Assembly: GCA_017462545.1 (NCBI GenBank)
Contig: JAFTQX010000026.1
Span: forward strand, 1-32,513
Source of the DNA: Clostridia bacterium
GTDB taxonomy: Bacteria; Bacillota; Clostridia; Oscillospirales; CAG-272
Reading direction: 5' to 3'
Length of the DNA: 32,513 nucleotides
Shown here: positions 14,989 to 23,865 of the stretch, piece by piece
Position numbering within the stretch: position 1 is the stretch's first letter
Layout of the letters: each line of letters starts with the position of its first letter
Program-made: the position numbers and the translations under genes
Notes under the pieces: model-generated
What the model saw: the letters and a program-made list of their open reading frames with translations, nothing else
Databases searched by the model: none
Told to the model about the DNA's origin: nothing

Positions 14989-16026
14989 TTATTTAGAGGG
15001 TGCTGCGCGCAGCGCATCCGCGAAGGATGCGGTGACAACACCAATGTTCACATTTTGATTCAACTGTAAAATAGCAGCCTGTGTTGCGTCATATATTGCA
15101 AAGAGTGCACGCAGGCTTATCGTATCGCAGCGTTCCCGCGCGGCATCACGATCGCCAAAAAAGCAAAGCGGGGCGTTTTCATCCCGTTTTAAGAGAATCA
15201 AATCCCGCAAGGCCAGCAACAGCTGCCCAAGCTCTTCTATCATATCCTGCCGTTTTGTGCTAAGCCCCCCGATTGCCTCATACAGCGTAGAAAAGCGCAT
15301 ACGACTATGAACGGCAGAAAGAATGGCAAGCACGCAATCCCGCTTGGCAGAAAGTGCCCCCATCTCCTTACGCGCAAGCAGCCCAAGCGCACGCCCGGGT
15401 GAACCGGCGGCTGATACGATCAAATCCAAAAAGAGCTCCTCTGACTCTGTGCGCAAGCGCTGCGCCTTCGGATCAGTCGAAAGAAAGGCTGCCATTTGCT
15501 GTGGATCAAAAAGAGACATACGAATGGTCTGTACACGGCTACGTACCGTGGGCAGGAGCGAAGAGGCATCATCACACAAAAGAAAGATCATCACATCGCG
15601 GGGGGGTTCCTCCAGCGCAATCAAAAGCGCATTTTGCGCGGCAATCGTCATTTTATTTGCCTCGCAGATGATATAGACCTTTTTATCATTCTCGGTAGAG
15701 GAAAGATACATGTCCTCTTTTGCGCGGCGAATCGCCTCGATGCCGATGGTGGCATTGTCACCACGCTCAATCACCGTAAGATCGGGGGTGCGATCCTCCA
15801 TGATCTTTCGACAGGTGTTACACACACCGCAAGGAAGCGGAACACCGTCAGCCGTCCTTTGCTCACAGCACATCGCTGCCGCAAGCAGGTGCGCAAACAG
15901 CCGCTTGCCCGTCCCTATCTCTCCTTGGAGAAGATAGGCATGCGCCATGGTGCCTTGTAAAACACGGTCTCCCAGCTGCTGCTTCAGGCGCTCATTTCCC
16001 TGTAATGTCGGAAAATATGGTTTCAC
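14989..16026 (-). CDS. holB: DNA polymerase III δ' subunit
   Basis: δ' is part of the clamp loader that places the β sliding clamp on DNA. The product is about 345 residues. It has an AAA+ N-terminal domain with P-loop-like GEIGTGKR (35-42), a four-Cys zinc module (Cys54, 66, 69, 72: CGVCNTC), IGIEAIR, and the SRC-like region with ALLIALEEPP and TVRSRVQTI. The start is best placed at GTG 16026. The only good ribosome site, CGGAGGG, directly abuts the ATG at 16032, which is too close, but sits 6-7 bases before the GTG. A consensus promoter is about 35-65 bases upstream. holB-ricT is a conserved Firmicute pair. Confidence 0.93.
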   Translation of the reverse strand: MKPYFPTLQGNERLKQQLGDRVLQGTMAHAYLLQGEIGTGKRLFAHLLAAAMCCEQRTADGVPLPCGVCNTCRKIMEDRTPDLTVIERGDNATIGIEAIRRAKEDMYLSSTENDKKVYIICEANKMTIAAQNALLIALEEPPRDVMIFLLCDDASSLLPTVRSRVQTIRMSLFDPQQMAAFLSTDPKAQRLRTESEELFLDLIVSAAGSPGRALGLLARKEMGALSAKRDCVLAILSAVHSRMRFSTLYEAIGGLSTKRQDMIEELGQLLLALRDLILLKRDENAPLCFFGDRDAARERCDTISLRALFAIYDATQAAILQLNQNVNIGVVTASFADALRAAPSK

Positions 16027-16062
16027 TGGCATCCCTCCGCAACATCGAATATGATACAATTT

Positions 16063-16091
16063 ATTATATCAAATAGAACGCCTTTTGTCAA
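16063..16091 (-). promoter_or_regulatory. Consensus sigma A promoter of holB-ricT
   Basis: The minus strand has TTGACA at 16086-16091, a 17-base spacer, and TATAAT at 16063-16068, a perfect match to the housekeeping consensus. It lies between the PBP terminator and the holB start, so holB begins a new transcription unit. Confidence 0.93.
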
Positions 16092-16101
16092 CTCTATCGA
16101 A

Positions 16102-16130
16102 AAAGAAACCGGACAAGCCGGTTTCTTTTT
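16102..16130 (-). terminator. Terminator after the class A PBP gene
   Basis: An 11-bp stem AAAGAAACCGG (16102-16112) pairs with CCGGTTTCTTT (16118-16128), with a 5-base loop. On the minus strand the 3' arm ends in TTTCTTTTT. It lies 9 bases past the PBP stop codon and just upstream of the holB promoter. Confidence 0.88.
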
Positions 16131-16138
16131 AAGATATT

Positions 16139-18709
16139 TCACCTCTTTCTTGAGAGAAAATGCTTTGTAAACCAATCAAAGGGATTCTTCGACTCTCCTT
16201 CGTCAGGCAGGTCCTCGTATTCTTGTGTTGGTTCGTTTCCGTGCAGGGGGCACATGCTGTTAAACTGCTTGCCATCCGATGTGTGTGACAAGCCAATGTG
16301 TTCTCCGGATGCAAGCAGCCCCGCGTAAAACGGTTGTGTCATCTCATCCGATGGCTTGGCTGCTCCCAAATCACGATAGCCATACTGCGCATCCGAGACG
16401 TACACCTCGACCGGAAAAAGGCGTGATGGCAAGCAAAGCATCCCAATCTCCTTTACATTCTCCTCCGGGCAGCCGCCACGAGCCAAGCCGCCTCCTTCGA
16501 GATCATATCGAACGGTTACATGGCAATTGCAAATGCTGCGTGGCTCTGTACCTGCCTTGAAATAACCCATCGTAATGCGATTCCCTCTGGGGTCCTTCCG
16601 ACAAGCCTCACAGGGCAGAAGACCGGAATCCTTACAATACGCGCGGGCAACCACGCCGGTCGCCGGCGTAAAAGAACGTGCATGCTGACCGCAAGACAAG
16701 TCCGACTGATGCAATTGCCGCATAATGGTATCCCAAACAGCAAGGTGCGTTTTGGAAAGCGAATCCGCAACGGCGGTGCTACCATCGGCATATCCACACC
16801 AGATGCCGGCCGTATAATACGGCGTATACCCAACAAACCACTTATCGCGATTTTCACTTGAGGTGCCCGTTTTTCCCGCTACATCTACAAAATTCGTCAG
16901 CTTGAGCGTTTTAGCCGTGCCGTATGACGTAACCCCTTGCAAAAGCTCTGTCATAATACTCGCACTCTCGCGGCTGAATATACGTTCTCCTGCAGCCTGT
17001 TTTTTCAAGAGCGGTCTGCCGCTCCCATCCAACACAAGCGAATAGGAGCGAGAGGGGTGATAGTCACCTCCGTTGGCCAACGCACCGTATGCGTTGGTCA
17101 GTGCCCGCACGCTGACACCATCAGACAACTGGCCAAGTGCAAGCGGTGCAGCAGCAAGATCGGTAATGCTACCGTTTTGTGTTTTTCGTTGCCGCACAAG
17201 CGTATCCATCCCCAGCCGCTGCAAGTACCCATAAGACTTCTCTGCTCCCAATGCTTCATAAACACGAACGGCCACGGTGTTTTTGGAATAGGCAAGCGCA
17301 TCCTTGATGTCTGTCAAGCCGCTATAGATTTGCGGCGAATTGTGCGGCCACGCTGTGTATCCATTGGCACTCTTGACAAAACGAATCGGTACATCATCGG
17401 TTACCGTTGCCCAGTTAATCAGATTTTCTTGCACGGCGGGGGCGTAGACGGACAGAGGCTTTAACGCAGAGCCGGGTGCACGCAAAACGTCGGAGGCATA
17501 ATTCAAAACCCGATTTTGCGTCTTTTCTCCAACTGAGGAGACAATACCGAGCAGATCGCCCGTATATGGGTCACACACAACCATGGCATAGGAAAGGCCG
17601 TTTCGGCAAGCAGACGGAAAATTCGTTTCATCTTCAAAAAAGGTTTTCAAGGTCTTTTGAACATCCATGTTCATTTGCGTATAGATCTGTAGCCCACCGC
17701 CGTACACCAATTTCTCTGCCGCATCACGGGAAAGTCCTTTTTCTGTCATCAGATCGCGTATGACATCCGAGATGACCGTCTCTACATACCAATCATACAC
17801 CGGTTCTCTTTTTTCAGGCAACGGCTGCAAGACCGTCTCTTCCGCAATGGCGCTCTCATACGCAGCCTGATTGAGCATGCCGCCTGCATGCATCTCACGA
17901 AGGATCAGATCACGCCTTGCACGGTTATTCTCTTTTTCCGTATACGGATCAAATTTCACAGGAGAATTGGTAATGGCGGCAATGGCGGCACATTCCGCTG
18001 TACTCAATTCATGAATACTTTTACCGAAATACAGCTCTGCCGCCGCACCAACGCCAACGCACCCTTGGGAAAGTGGAACGATATTCAGATACAGCTCCAA
18101 AATCTCCTCTTTACTGTGTGTGCCCTCTAAATGAAGAGCGCGGCAGATCTCCCGCAGCTTGCGGGAAATGCTGATATCATCATCCGAGGAGATGTTTTTG
18201 ATAAGCTGCTGTGTGATCGTTGAGCCGCCAAAGCGACCATCAAAATGAAGCATATAATTCAAGGCAGCCTTGCTTGTACGGAGCCAATCTACCCCTTCAT
18301 GCTGAAAAAAACGTTTATCCTCAATCGCGACAAATGCATCCTTCATCGCGTGTGGAATATCATCGTACGCACACCAGAGGCTATCTGCACCGCCGTGAAT
18401 GCGTTGCGTTTCCCACTCGACGGGCCGATACCCACCGGGCAGCAGCTTGTTGAGTGCATCACGGGAAAAGGGTTCTCCTCCATCCCGCACAGCATTAGGA
18501 TCATGATAATAGAACCGTGTTGTATGACTTCCGCGCGCCAGCGAAAAAAGCGTTTCGTCTGCGGTGTAATCCATGTGATAATAGACATAGGAAAACATGC
18601 TGACAGCAACCAACACGATCAGAGCAAGGACAATGAGCGGAATGGTTACTATTCTTTTTTTCCATTTGTTGCGTTTTATATCTGCTTTGTATTTTCTTTC
18701 TTTTTCCAT
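16139..18709 (-). CDS. Class A penicillin-binding protein (transglycosylase/transpeptidase)
   Basis: This is a bifunctional peptidoglycan synthase anchored in the membrane. The 856-residue protein has a basic cytoplasmic N-terminus and a membrane span at about 20-45. The GT51 glycosyltransferase domain shows catalytic Glu130 in EDKRFFQHEG and GGSTITQQLIKN at 161-172. The transpeptidase domain has active-site S414-A-L-K417 (PGSALKP), S475-K-N477 and K613-T-G615. The C-terminal ~200 residues contain many Cys (LLPCEACRKD, EPRSICNCH) and an acidic end. The length and domain order fit PBP1A-like proteins. The ribosome site is weak (only GAACGAAAAAAC precedes the ATG), so the start is less certain. 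The gene appears monocistronic between two terminators. Confidence 0.95.
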   Translation of the reverse strand: MEKERKYKADIKRNKWKKRIVTIPLIVLALIVLVAVSMFSYVYYHMDYTADETLFSLARGSHTTRFYYHDPNAVRDGGEPFSRDALNKLLPGGYRPVEWETQRIHGGADSLWCAYDDIPHAMKDAFVAIEDKRFFQHEGVDWLRTSKAALNYMLHFDGRFGGSTITQQLIKNISSDDDISISRKLREICRALHLEGTHSKEEILELYLNIVPLSQGCVGVGAAAELYFGKSIHELSTAECAAIAAITNSPVKFDPYTEKENNRARRDLILREMHAGGMLNQAAYESAIAEETVLQPLPEKREPVYDWYVETVISDVIRDLMTEKGLSRDAAEKLVYGGGLQIYTQMNMDVQKTLKTFFEDETNFPSACRNGLSYAMVVCDPYTGDLLGIVSSVGEKTQNRVLNYASDVLRAPGSALKPLSVYAPAVQENLINWATVTDDVPIRFVKSANGYTAWPHNSPQIYSGLTDIKDALAYSKNTVAVRVYEALGAEKSYGYLQRLGMDTLVRQRKTQNGSITDLAAAPLALGQLSDGVSVRALTNAYGALANGGDYHPSRSYSLVLDGSGRPLLKKQAAGERIFSRESASIMTELLQGVTSYGTAKTLKLTNFVDVAGKTGTSSENRDKWFVGYTPYYTAGIWCGYADGSTAVADSLSKTHLAVWDTIMRQLHQSDLSCGQHARSFTPATGVVARAYCKDSGLLPCEACRKDPRGNRITMGYFKAGTEPRSICNCHVTVRYDLEGGGLARGGCPEENVKEIGMLCLPSRLFPVEVYVSDAQYGYRDLGAAKPSDEMTQPFYAGLLASGEHIGLSHTSDGKQFNSMCPLHGNEPTQEYEDLPDEGESKNPFDWFTKHFLSRKR

Positions 18710-18777
18710 GTTTTTTCGTTCTGTTTTTTATTTTTAGTATGCGCATGGAGTATGCTTTTTTTCTTTCCTTTTCAAGG

Positions 18778-18814
18778 AAAAAGACGACAGACGCAATGCG
18801 TCTGTCGTCTTTTT
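18778..18814 (-). terminator. Strong terminator after truA
   Basis: A 17-bp perfect stem, AAAAAGACGACAGACGC (18778-18794) with GCGTCTGTCGTCTTTTT (18798-18814), has a very short AAT loop (probably opened to 5 bases). On the minus strand the 3' arm ends in TTTTT and continues CC. It begins 1 base after the truA stop codon and ends the ruvC-truA run. Confidence 0.9.
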
Positions 18815-18815
18815 C

Positions 18816-19592
18816 TTATTCCCAAGCAACACGTTCCTTGGGATAAATGACATGCTCGAGGGTCAACCCGCATGCGGGGGCTGTCATGCCGGCCAGCACA
18901 CGTTTCTTTTTTTGAATGATGGTAGAAACGTCCCCCGGCTCCAGTTTCCCGGTTCCTACCGCCAGCAATGTACCAACAATGATGCGCACCATATTATAAA
19001 GAAAACCATCACCATGCACGCGTATTCGTACAAAATCCCCTTCTCGCACACAGGTACAGGAAAATACGGTTCGTACAGTATCGGTAATAGCCGAGCCATC
19101 TGCCATAAAGGCAGCAAAATCCTGCTTGCCGACAATCCGCTCAGCGGCGGCCTGCATGCGCGCAAGCGCACCGTCATCCAGCCTCTTTGGGTAATGCCAT
19201 GCTCGATCAACAAGAAAGGGATTGCCGACAGGGGCATTCCATAGATCATAGCGGTAGATTTTCCCCTGCGCCTCATAACGCGGATGAAACCCGCAAGGAG
19301 CCTCTATGCACCGAATAACCGAAATATCCCGTGGCAGATGCACCATAATAGCGAGCGGCAATTTGTGCGGCGGGATAAACGGATGATCATCGTTCTCCGG
19401 CTCTATCAAAATACAAAACTCCTCGGCATGAACACCGCTATCCGTGCGGCTGCATCCGCTGACCCGACAAGCACACCCAAAAAGAGCGGCAAAGGCGCGG
19501 CAAAGCTCGCCCTGCACAGTTCGCCTGTTCGGTTGTACCTGGTAACCGCAGAAATCGGTTCCCACGTATTGTATCAAAGCCAGATAGTTCAT
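18816..19592 (-). CDS. truA: tRNA pseudouridine(38-40) synthase TruA
   Basis: TruA converts uridines 38-40 in the anticodon arm of tRNAs to pseudouridine. The 258-residue product (usual ~245) has the catalytic motif CSRTDSGVHA with Asp51, the N-terminal YVGTDFCGYQ, and the C-terminal GDGFLYNMVRIIVGTLLAVGTGK block. The ATG has AGGAG upstream, 16 bases after ecfT. The ecfA1-ecfA2-ecfT-truA order is the same as in Bacillus, where it lies in the ribosomal protein region; those ribosomal genes are not seen here. Confidence 0.97.
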   Translation of the reverse strand: MNYLALIQYVGTDFCGYQVQPNRRTVQGELCRAFAALFGCACRVSGCSRTDSGVHAEEFCILIEPENDDHPFIPPHKLPLAIMVHLPRDISVIRCIEAPCGFHPRYEAQGKIYRYDLWNAPVGNPFLVDRAWHYPKRLDDGALARMQAAAERIVGKQDFAAFMADGSAITDTVRTVFSCTCVREGDFVRIRVHGDGFLYNMVRIIVGTLLAVGTGKLEPGDVSTIIQKKKRVLAGMTAPACGLTLEHVIYPKERVAWE

Positions 19593-19608
19593 ACAAAGCT
19601 CCTGAAAA

Positions 19609-20463
19609 TCAGAGACTGATCTCGAGTGGATTATAATAATTCACAACAAAAATTCCGGCAAGAAATGCACACATCAGCAAAAAGGCAACTATGTCACGTG
19701 CGTGGTACTGCAGCTTATGCAGCTTGGTGCGCCCCTTCCCTCCACGATAGCAACGGCATTCCATCGCTACGGCAAGATCCTCTGCCCGCTTGAAGGCGGA
19801 AACGAACAGCGGGATCAACACAGGCACCAGTGCCTTTGCACGCTTGACAAGTGAACCGTTTGCAAAATCTGCACCGCGCGCCTTCTGCGCGTTCATAATC
19901 TTATCGGTCTCTTCGATCAATGTTGGGATAAAAAGAAGAGCGATTGTCATCATCATGGCAAAATCATGCACGGGAATATGCAGCAGCTTTAGCGGCGCCA
20001 ACAGCTCCTCGATGGCATCTGTCAGGGTAATGGGCGAGGTCGTATAGGTGAGGAAAATACTGGTCACCATAATCAGCACCATCACGCGGATAGAGGTAAA
20101 AATGGCACGAATGACACCCGCACGATAGATCGTAGGTCTCCAGACAAGCGAAAAAATCGGTATTTCTGCCTGCCAAAGCGGCGGCTCTGTCGTATCCCCC
20201 GTCAAAAAAACATTGATAATTGCCGTAAACAGGAGCACGAACATAATCGGCTTCAAGCCACGCAATATCGTTATCACGGAAATGCGGCTCAACAAAATCA
20301 GCAAGAAAGCCGACAGCAAAAGTGCCGCAAAGCACACGACATTTTGTGCGCAGAAGATCGCAACAATATACAAAATCGCCACGATCAGCTTGGCACGAGG
20401 ATCCATTTTGTGAATAACGGAATTTCCGGGGAAATATTGCCCAAGTGTAATATCTTTAAGCAT
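19609..20463 (-). CDS. ecfT: ECF transporter transmembrane subunit EcfT
   Basis: EcfT is the integral membrane scaffold of group II energy-coupling factor transporters, which take up vitamins and metals with exchangeable S subunits. The 284-residue product begins LKDITLGQYFPGNSVIHKMDP, a family signature. It has several membrane spans and two cytoplasmic coupling motifs: ARG at 195-197 and a second reading ECRCYRGG at 235-242, in which Arg is kept but the flanking Ala/Gly are Cys. The ATG has GGGAGGG upstream and overlaps ecfA2 by 8 bases. No S subunit gene is in the window, as expected for shared group II modules. Confidence 0.95.
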   Translation of the reverse strand: MLKDITLGQYFPGNSVIHKMDPRAKLIVAILYIVAIFCAQNVVCFAALLLSAFLLILLSRISVITILRGLKPIMFVLLFTAIINVFLTGDTTEPPLWQAEIPIFSLVWRPTIYRAGVIRAIFTSIRVMVLIMVTSIFLTYTTSPITLTDAIEELLAPLKLLHIPVHDFAMMMTIALLFIPTLIEETDKIMNAQKARGADFANGSLVKRAKALVPVLIPLFVSAFKRAEDLAVAMECRCYRGGKGRTKLHKLQYHARDIVAFLLMCAFLAGIFVVNYYNPLEISL

Positions 20464-21361
20464 GATCGCCCTCCCCCGCCTGCGCGGCAGTCGAGCGCCG
20501 TTGCTTTTCCTGCCATGCGCGCAAATAGGCCTTTGCTACGCCGGGAACGGTATAAAGATTACCGTCCAGCGGTACGCCGCGCTTTTGCAGCGCAATTGCA
20601 ATACGCGCGATACGAGGTATATCCAAGCCAACCTCGGCCAGTTCTCTTGAACGGGAGAAGACCTCATCTACCGTTCCGTTCAAGAATACCTCTGCGTGGT
20701 TTAAGGCAACGATACGATCGCAATACTGCGCCATATCCTCCATGCTGTGGCTGACAAGAATCACCGTTGCACCGCAGGTGCGCTGGTATTCCCGCAAGCC
20801 GCCAAGAATCTCGCTTCTGCCAAGCGGATCAAGCCCTGCAGCAGGCTCATCCAGCACAAGCACCTCCGGGCGCATGGCAATAATGCCGGCAATCGCAGCT
20901 CTGCGCTTTTGCCCACCGGAGAGCGCAAAGGGAGATTGTGCCAGCAGACTCTCGTCAAGGCGTACAAAGGCGGCCGCCTCTTTAACACGCGCCTCCACCT
21001 CTTCAGGCGAAAGGCCCATGTTGCGCGGCGCGTAGCCAATATCCGCGCGTACCGTTTCATCAAACAGCTGATATTCCGGGTACTGCATGACAAGACCAAC
21101 GCGATAGCGAATCTTTTGTATCTCCTTTGGCTTTTGCCAAATATCCTCACCATTTAGAAGAATCGATCCGGTCTGCGGTCGCAGCAGGCCGTTGAGCAAT
21201 TGAACAAGTGTCGATTTGCCCGAGCCTGTATGACCAATCACGCCGGTGATCTTTCCCTTCTCAAATCCTACGCTGACATTTTTTAGGGCCACCATTTCAA
21301 ATGGTGTACCGCTGCCGTATACGTAGGAAACGTCTTTCAGTTCAAGTATATTCTCCATCAT
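20456..21361 (-). CDS. ecfA2: ECF transporter ATPase EcfA2
   Basis: This is the second ATPase of the ECF module. The 301-residue protein has Walker A GHTGSGKST at 43-51, Q-loop MQYPEYQLF, signature LSGGQ at 147-151, Walker B with DEPA at 171-174, and the switch His in VSHSMEDMAQYCDR. It pairs with EcfA1 as a heterodimer on EcfT. The start overlaps the ecfA1 stop by 4 bases, with two tandem ATGs (21361 and 21358); the second is slightly better spaced from GAGGA. The C-terminal ~20 residues are a basic/acidic tail (QEKQRRSTAAQAGEGDHA). Confidence 0.95.
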   Translation of the reverse strand: MMENILELKDVSYVYGSGTPFEMVALKNVSVGFEKGKITGVIGHTGSGKSTLVQLLNGLLRPQTGSILLNGEDIWQKPKEIQKIRYRVGLVMQYPEYQLFDETVRADIGYAPRNMGLSPEEVEARVKEAAAFVRLDESLLAQSPFALSGGQKRRAAIAGIIAMRPEVLVLDEPAAGLDPLGRSEILGGLREYQRTCGATVILVSHSMEDMAQYCDRIVALNHAEVFLNGTVDEVFSRSRELAEVGLDIPRIARIAIALQKRGVPLDGNLYTVPGVAKAYLRAWQEKQRRSTAAQAGEGDHA

Positions 21362-22218
21362 GCTTCCTCATACAACCGCACAAGCGCATCAATACATGCC
21401 TCATCCTCCGTATACCCGGCAGGGAGCGGACAGCCCTCACGGCGGAGAAAATCAAACAGCTCTGTCGTTTGCGGCGCTTCCAACCCTATGGCGTGCAGCT
21501 CATCAATACGCGAAAAAACCTCACCGGGCGTGCCATCCATATACACACGACCATCGTTGACTACAATGATACGATCGGCATGGGCCGCCTCGTCCATATA
21601 ATGCGTGATATTGAGAATGGCAATGTGATGATCGCGATTCAGCATATCCATCGTGCTCATCACCTCACGGCGACCAAGCGGATCAAGCATGGCGGTTGCT
21701 TCATCAAAAATAATGCATTTGGGCATCATCGCGATGATACCTGCAATCGCAATGCGCTGCTTTTGACCACCCGAGAGACGGTGTGGCGCATGCTGCGCAT
21801 ACTCGATCATGCCAACCATGGATAGTGCCCGATCAACGCGCTCGCGCAGCTCCTTTCGCGGCAAACCAAGGTTTTCCGGGCCAAATGCCACGTCTTCCTC
21901 TACGATGGTTGCCACCAGCTGATTATCGGGGTTCTGAAAAACCATGCCAACCTCGCGGCGCACGTCAAACATATCGTCCTCAGTAAAGTCGGGGGCGGTA
22001 ACTTCTCTGCCCGCAATGCAAATTTTGCCGCTATCCGGCGACAGAATCATGTTCAGCAGCTTGGCAAAGGTAGATTTTCCCGAGCCGTTATGTCCGAGGA
22101 TGGCCACATATTCCCCATCCTGCACGGCAATGGAAACGTCCTCCAAAGCCGGATTCTGACGGTCGCCCTCATCCTCATAGGAGAAGGACAAATGTTCCGT
22201 TTTTACAAACTCACTCAA
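21358..22218 (-). CDS. ecfA1: ECF transporter ATPase EcfA1
   Basis: This is the first ATPase of the ECF module, 286 residues from a TTG start at 22218. Motifs: GHNGSGKST at 42-50, FQNPDNQLV Q-loop, LSGGQ at 148-152, Walker B IIFDEATAMLDP, and ITHYMDEAAHADR. The ORF stays open to 22332, but an earlier start would overlap the methyltransferase gene by up to 100 bases. The TTG has GAGG 7-8 bases upstream and leaves a 13-base gap, so it is preferred. No ATG lies between the methyltransferase stop and the first conserved residues (KTEHLSFSYE). Confidence 0.93.
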   Translation of the reverse strand: MSEFVKTEHLSFSYEDEGDRQNPALEDVSIAVQDGEYVAILGHNGSGKSTFAKLLNMILSPDSGKICIAGREVTAPDFTEDDMFDVRREVGMVFQNPDNQLVATIVEEDVAFGPENLGLPRKELRERVDRALSMVGMIEYAQHAPHRLSGGQKQRIAIAGIIAMMPKCIIFDEATAMLDPLGRREVMSTMDMLNRDHHIAILNITHYMDEAAHADRIIVVNDGRVYMDGTPGEVFSRIDELHAIGLEAPQTTELFDFLRREGCPLPAGYTEDEACIDALVRLYEEA

Positions 22219-22231
22219 TGTCTTAACCTCA

Positions 22232-23098
22232 TTATTCTTCAAAGGTATAGCGAACGCTGCTGCCGCAAGGCAGACCAAGGCCGCTTTGCTGCACACGAAG
22301 GCCGAGCTCGTCGGCTTCGCTTCTGCCACCAAAACGAGGCGCCAAATGCAGATCGCACAAATACTTCATGGCAGATGCCGAAAGCCCTGTTGTATACGAG
22401 TTCAACAAGAAGAAGAGCGGCCTTGTGCTTAACAGCTTGGCAGTCAAAGCAACAAATGCGTCAATGCTTTCCTCAATCTTCCAAACCTCTCCCGTTGGCC
22501 CTCTACCATACGAGGGGGGATCCATAATAATGCCGTCATAGTGGTTGCCACGACGAATCTCACGCTCAATAAACTTCTTACAGTCCTCCACAATATACCG
22601 AATAGGCGCATCAGCCAGACCGGAAAGTGCCGCGTTTTCCTTCGCGGCCGCAACCATGCCCTTTGCTGCATCTACATGGCAGACAGAGGCACCTGCCTGC
22701 GCGGCAGCCACCGTAGCGCCGCCGGTATAGGCGAACAAATTCAGCACCTTGATCGGGCGATTTGCTTTGCGTATGAGATTTGAAAACCAATCCCAGTTGG
22801 TCGCCTGCTCCGGAAACAGCCCTGTATGCTTAAAGCCCATCGGCTTAATACGGAAACGCAGCGCGTCGTAAGAGATGTTCCAGCTTTCGGGCAAGCGATT
22901 TTCGCTCCACGCGCCGCCACCGCTGCGAGAACGGCGATAGCTGGCATCCGCCTTTTGCCAAAGCGGGTTCTTTTTATCGGTATGCCAAATGACCTGCGGA
23001 TCGGGGCGCACCAGGGTATACTTTCCCCAACGCTCAAGACGTTCCCCATCCGAAGCATCAATCAATTCATAGTCCTTCCATGCATCACTGATCCACAT
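22232..23098 (-). CDS. COG1092-type SAM-dependent methyltransferase (RlmI/RlmK-like)
   Basis: The 288-residue product is a class I SAM methyltransferase resembling the catalytic half of RlmI/RlmK, the 23S rRNA base methyltransferases. Motif I LNLFAYTGGAT is at 119-129, VDAAKGMVAAAKEN follows, and DPPSYGRG is at 193-200. The N-terminal ~90 residues (ISDAWKDYELIDASDGERLERWG) are not an obvious PUA domain, so this is the short form common in Firmicutes and in Methyltrans_SAM (PF10672) proteins. The substrate is uncertain. Its ATG has AAGGAA upstream. It lies 15 bases after ruvC and 13 before ecfA1. Confidence 0.85.
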   Translation of the reverse strand: MWISDAWKDYELIDASDGERLERWGKYTLVRPDPQVIWHTDKKNPLWQKADASYRRSRSGGGAWSENRLPESWNISYDALRFRIKPMGFKHTGLFPEQATNWDWFSNLIRKANRPIKVLNLFAYTGGATVAAAQAGASVCHVDAAKGMVAAAKENAALSGLADAPIRYIVEDCKKFIEREIRRGNHYDGIIMDPPSYGRGPTGEVWKIEESIDAFVALTAKLLSTRPLFFLLNSYTTGLSASAMKYLCDLHLAPRFGGRSEADELGLRVQQSGLGLPCGSSVRYTFEE

Positions 23099-23113
23099 TT
23101 TCTATGTTCCTTT

Positions 23114-23614
23114 TTATCGTTTATGAAGTGTTCGCAACAGCGAACCGGCACTCTGCCCGTGGCAGAGCGCAATGGCAATGGCGTCTGCGGTGTCATCCGG
23201 TTTTGGTGGTTTTTCAAGGCCAAGCAGATGTGTAACCATATCAATGACCTGGTGTTTTTCTGCCTTGCCGTACCCCACAACGGCTTGCTTGACCTGCAGC
23301 GGGGTGTATTCGGAAACGGGAATACCATGCTGCTCTGCCACCAGCAATACAACGCCTCTTGCCTCTGCCACGGCAATTGCGGTGGTTTGGTTGGTATTGA
23401 AGAACAGCGACTCCACAGCCATCTCGTCAGGGTGATATTTATCGATAATCAAATTCAGGTTTTTATAGATCATCGCCAAACGCAAGCCAACATCTGTTTT
23501 GGCGGGTGTATTGATGGAGCCGAAGCCAACAGGACGAAAGGTCATCCCATTGATGCGTTCTACAATGCCCCAGCCGACAATGGCAAGCCCGGGGTCGATA
23601 CCCAATATTCGCAT
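23114..23614 (-). CDS. ruvC: Holliday junction resolvase RuvC
   Basis: RuvC cleaves Holliday junctions during recombination. The 166-residue product (usual 160-175) starts MRILGIDPGLAIVGWG and has the four expected acidic residues: D7, E68 (MAVESLF), D141 and D144 (PDDTADA). The start at 23614 has GGGGGT upstream. The ORF continues to 23866, but that extension runs through the antisense of the tRNA and is not coding. ruvA and ruvB are not adjacent. It heads the ruvC-methyltransferase-ecf-truA run. Confidence 0.95.
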   Translation of the reverse strand: MRILGIDPGLAIVGWGIVERINGMTFRPVGFGSINTPAKTDVGLRLAMIYKNLNLIIDKYHPDEMAVESLFFNTNQTTAIAVAEARGVVLLVAEQHGIPVSEYTPLQVKQAVVGYGKAEKHQVIDMVTHLLGLEKPPKPDDTADAIAIALCHGQSAGSLLRTLHKR

Positions 23615-23648
23615 ATATACCCCCGCATTCCATATTTTTTCAAGATAT

Positions 23649-23677
23649 ATTATAACACATTCTCGCGCATTCGTCAA
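23649..23677 (-). promoter_or_regulatory. Sigma A promoter of the ruvC-truA operon
   Basis: The minus strand has TTGACG at 23672-23677, a 17-base spacer, and TATAAT at 23649-23654. The -10 box is about 35 bases before the ruvC ATG. It points away from the tRNA promoter, about 70 bases to the right. Confidence 0.88.
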
Positions 23678-23747
23678 AGATTTTCGCAAATTTCTTTTCG
23701 TAATACGTAAAATAATCGCCAAAGCCGATACTTTCCCTTTTTCGCGC

Positions 23748-23776
23748 TTGACAAATTGCAAAAAAAGGAGTATAAT
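23748..23776 (+). promoter_or_regulatory. Consensus promoter of tRNA-Pro
   Basis: TTGACA at 23748-23753, a 17-base spacer, and TATAAT at 23771-23776 form a perfect sigma A promoter. Transcription should start around 23783, about 7 bases before the mature tRNA 5' end. Confidence 0.93.
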
Positions 23777-23789
23777 AGGAACGATGCAT

Positions 23790-23865
23790 CGAGGTGTGGC
23801 GCAATTGGTAGCGCGCTTGCTTTGGGAGCAAGATGCTGCAGGTTCGAGTCCTGTCACTTCGACCA
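23790..23865 (+). tRNA. tRNA-Pro (anticodon TGG)
   Basis: The 76-base cloverleaf includes an encoded CCA. The acceptor stem CGAGGTG pairs with CACTTCG (one G-U); D arm GCGC/GCGC; anticodon stem CTTGC/GCAAG with loop TTTGGGA (anticodon 23823-23825, G37 as expected for Pro); T arm GCAGG/CCTGT with TTCGAGT loop. It is a single tRNA with its own promoter and terminator. Confidence 0.97.

Noticed and set aside
18715..18776. Possible promoter for the PBP gene (TTGAAA then TACTCC or TACTAA)
   Set aside because: The boxes match the consensus poorly and no arrangement has both good boxes at 17-base spacing.
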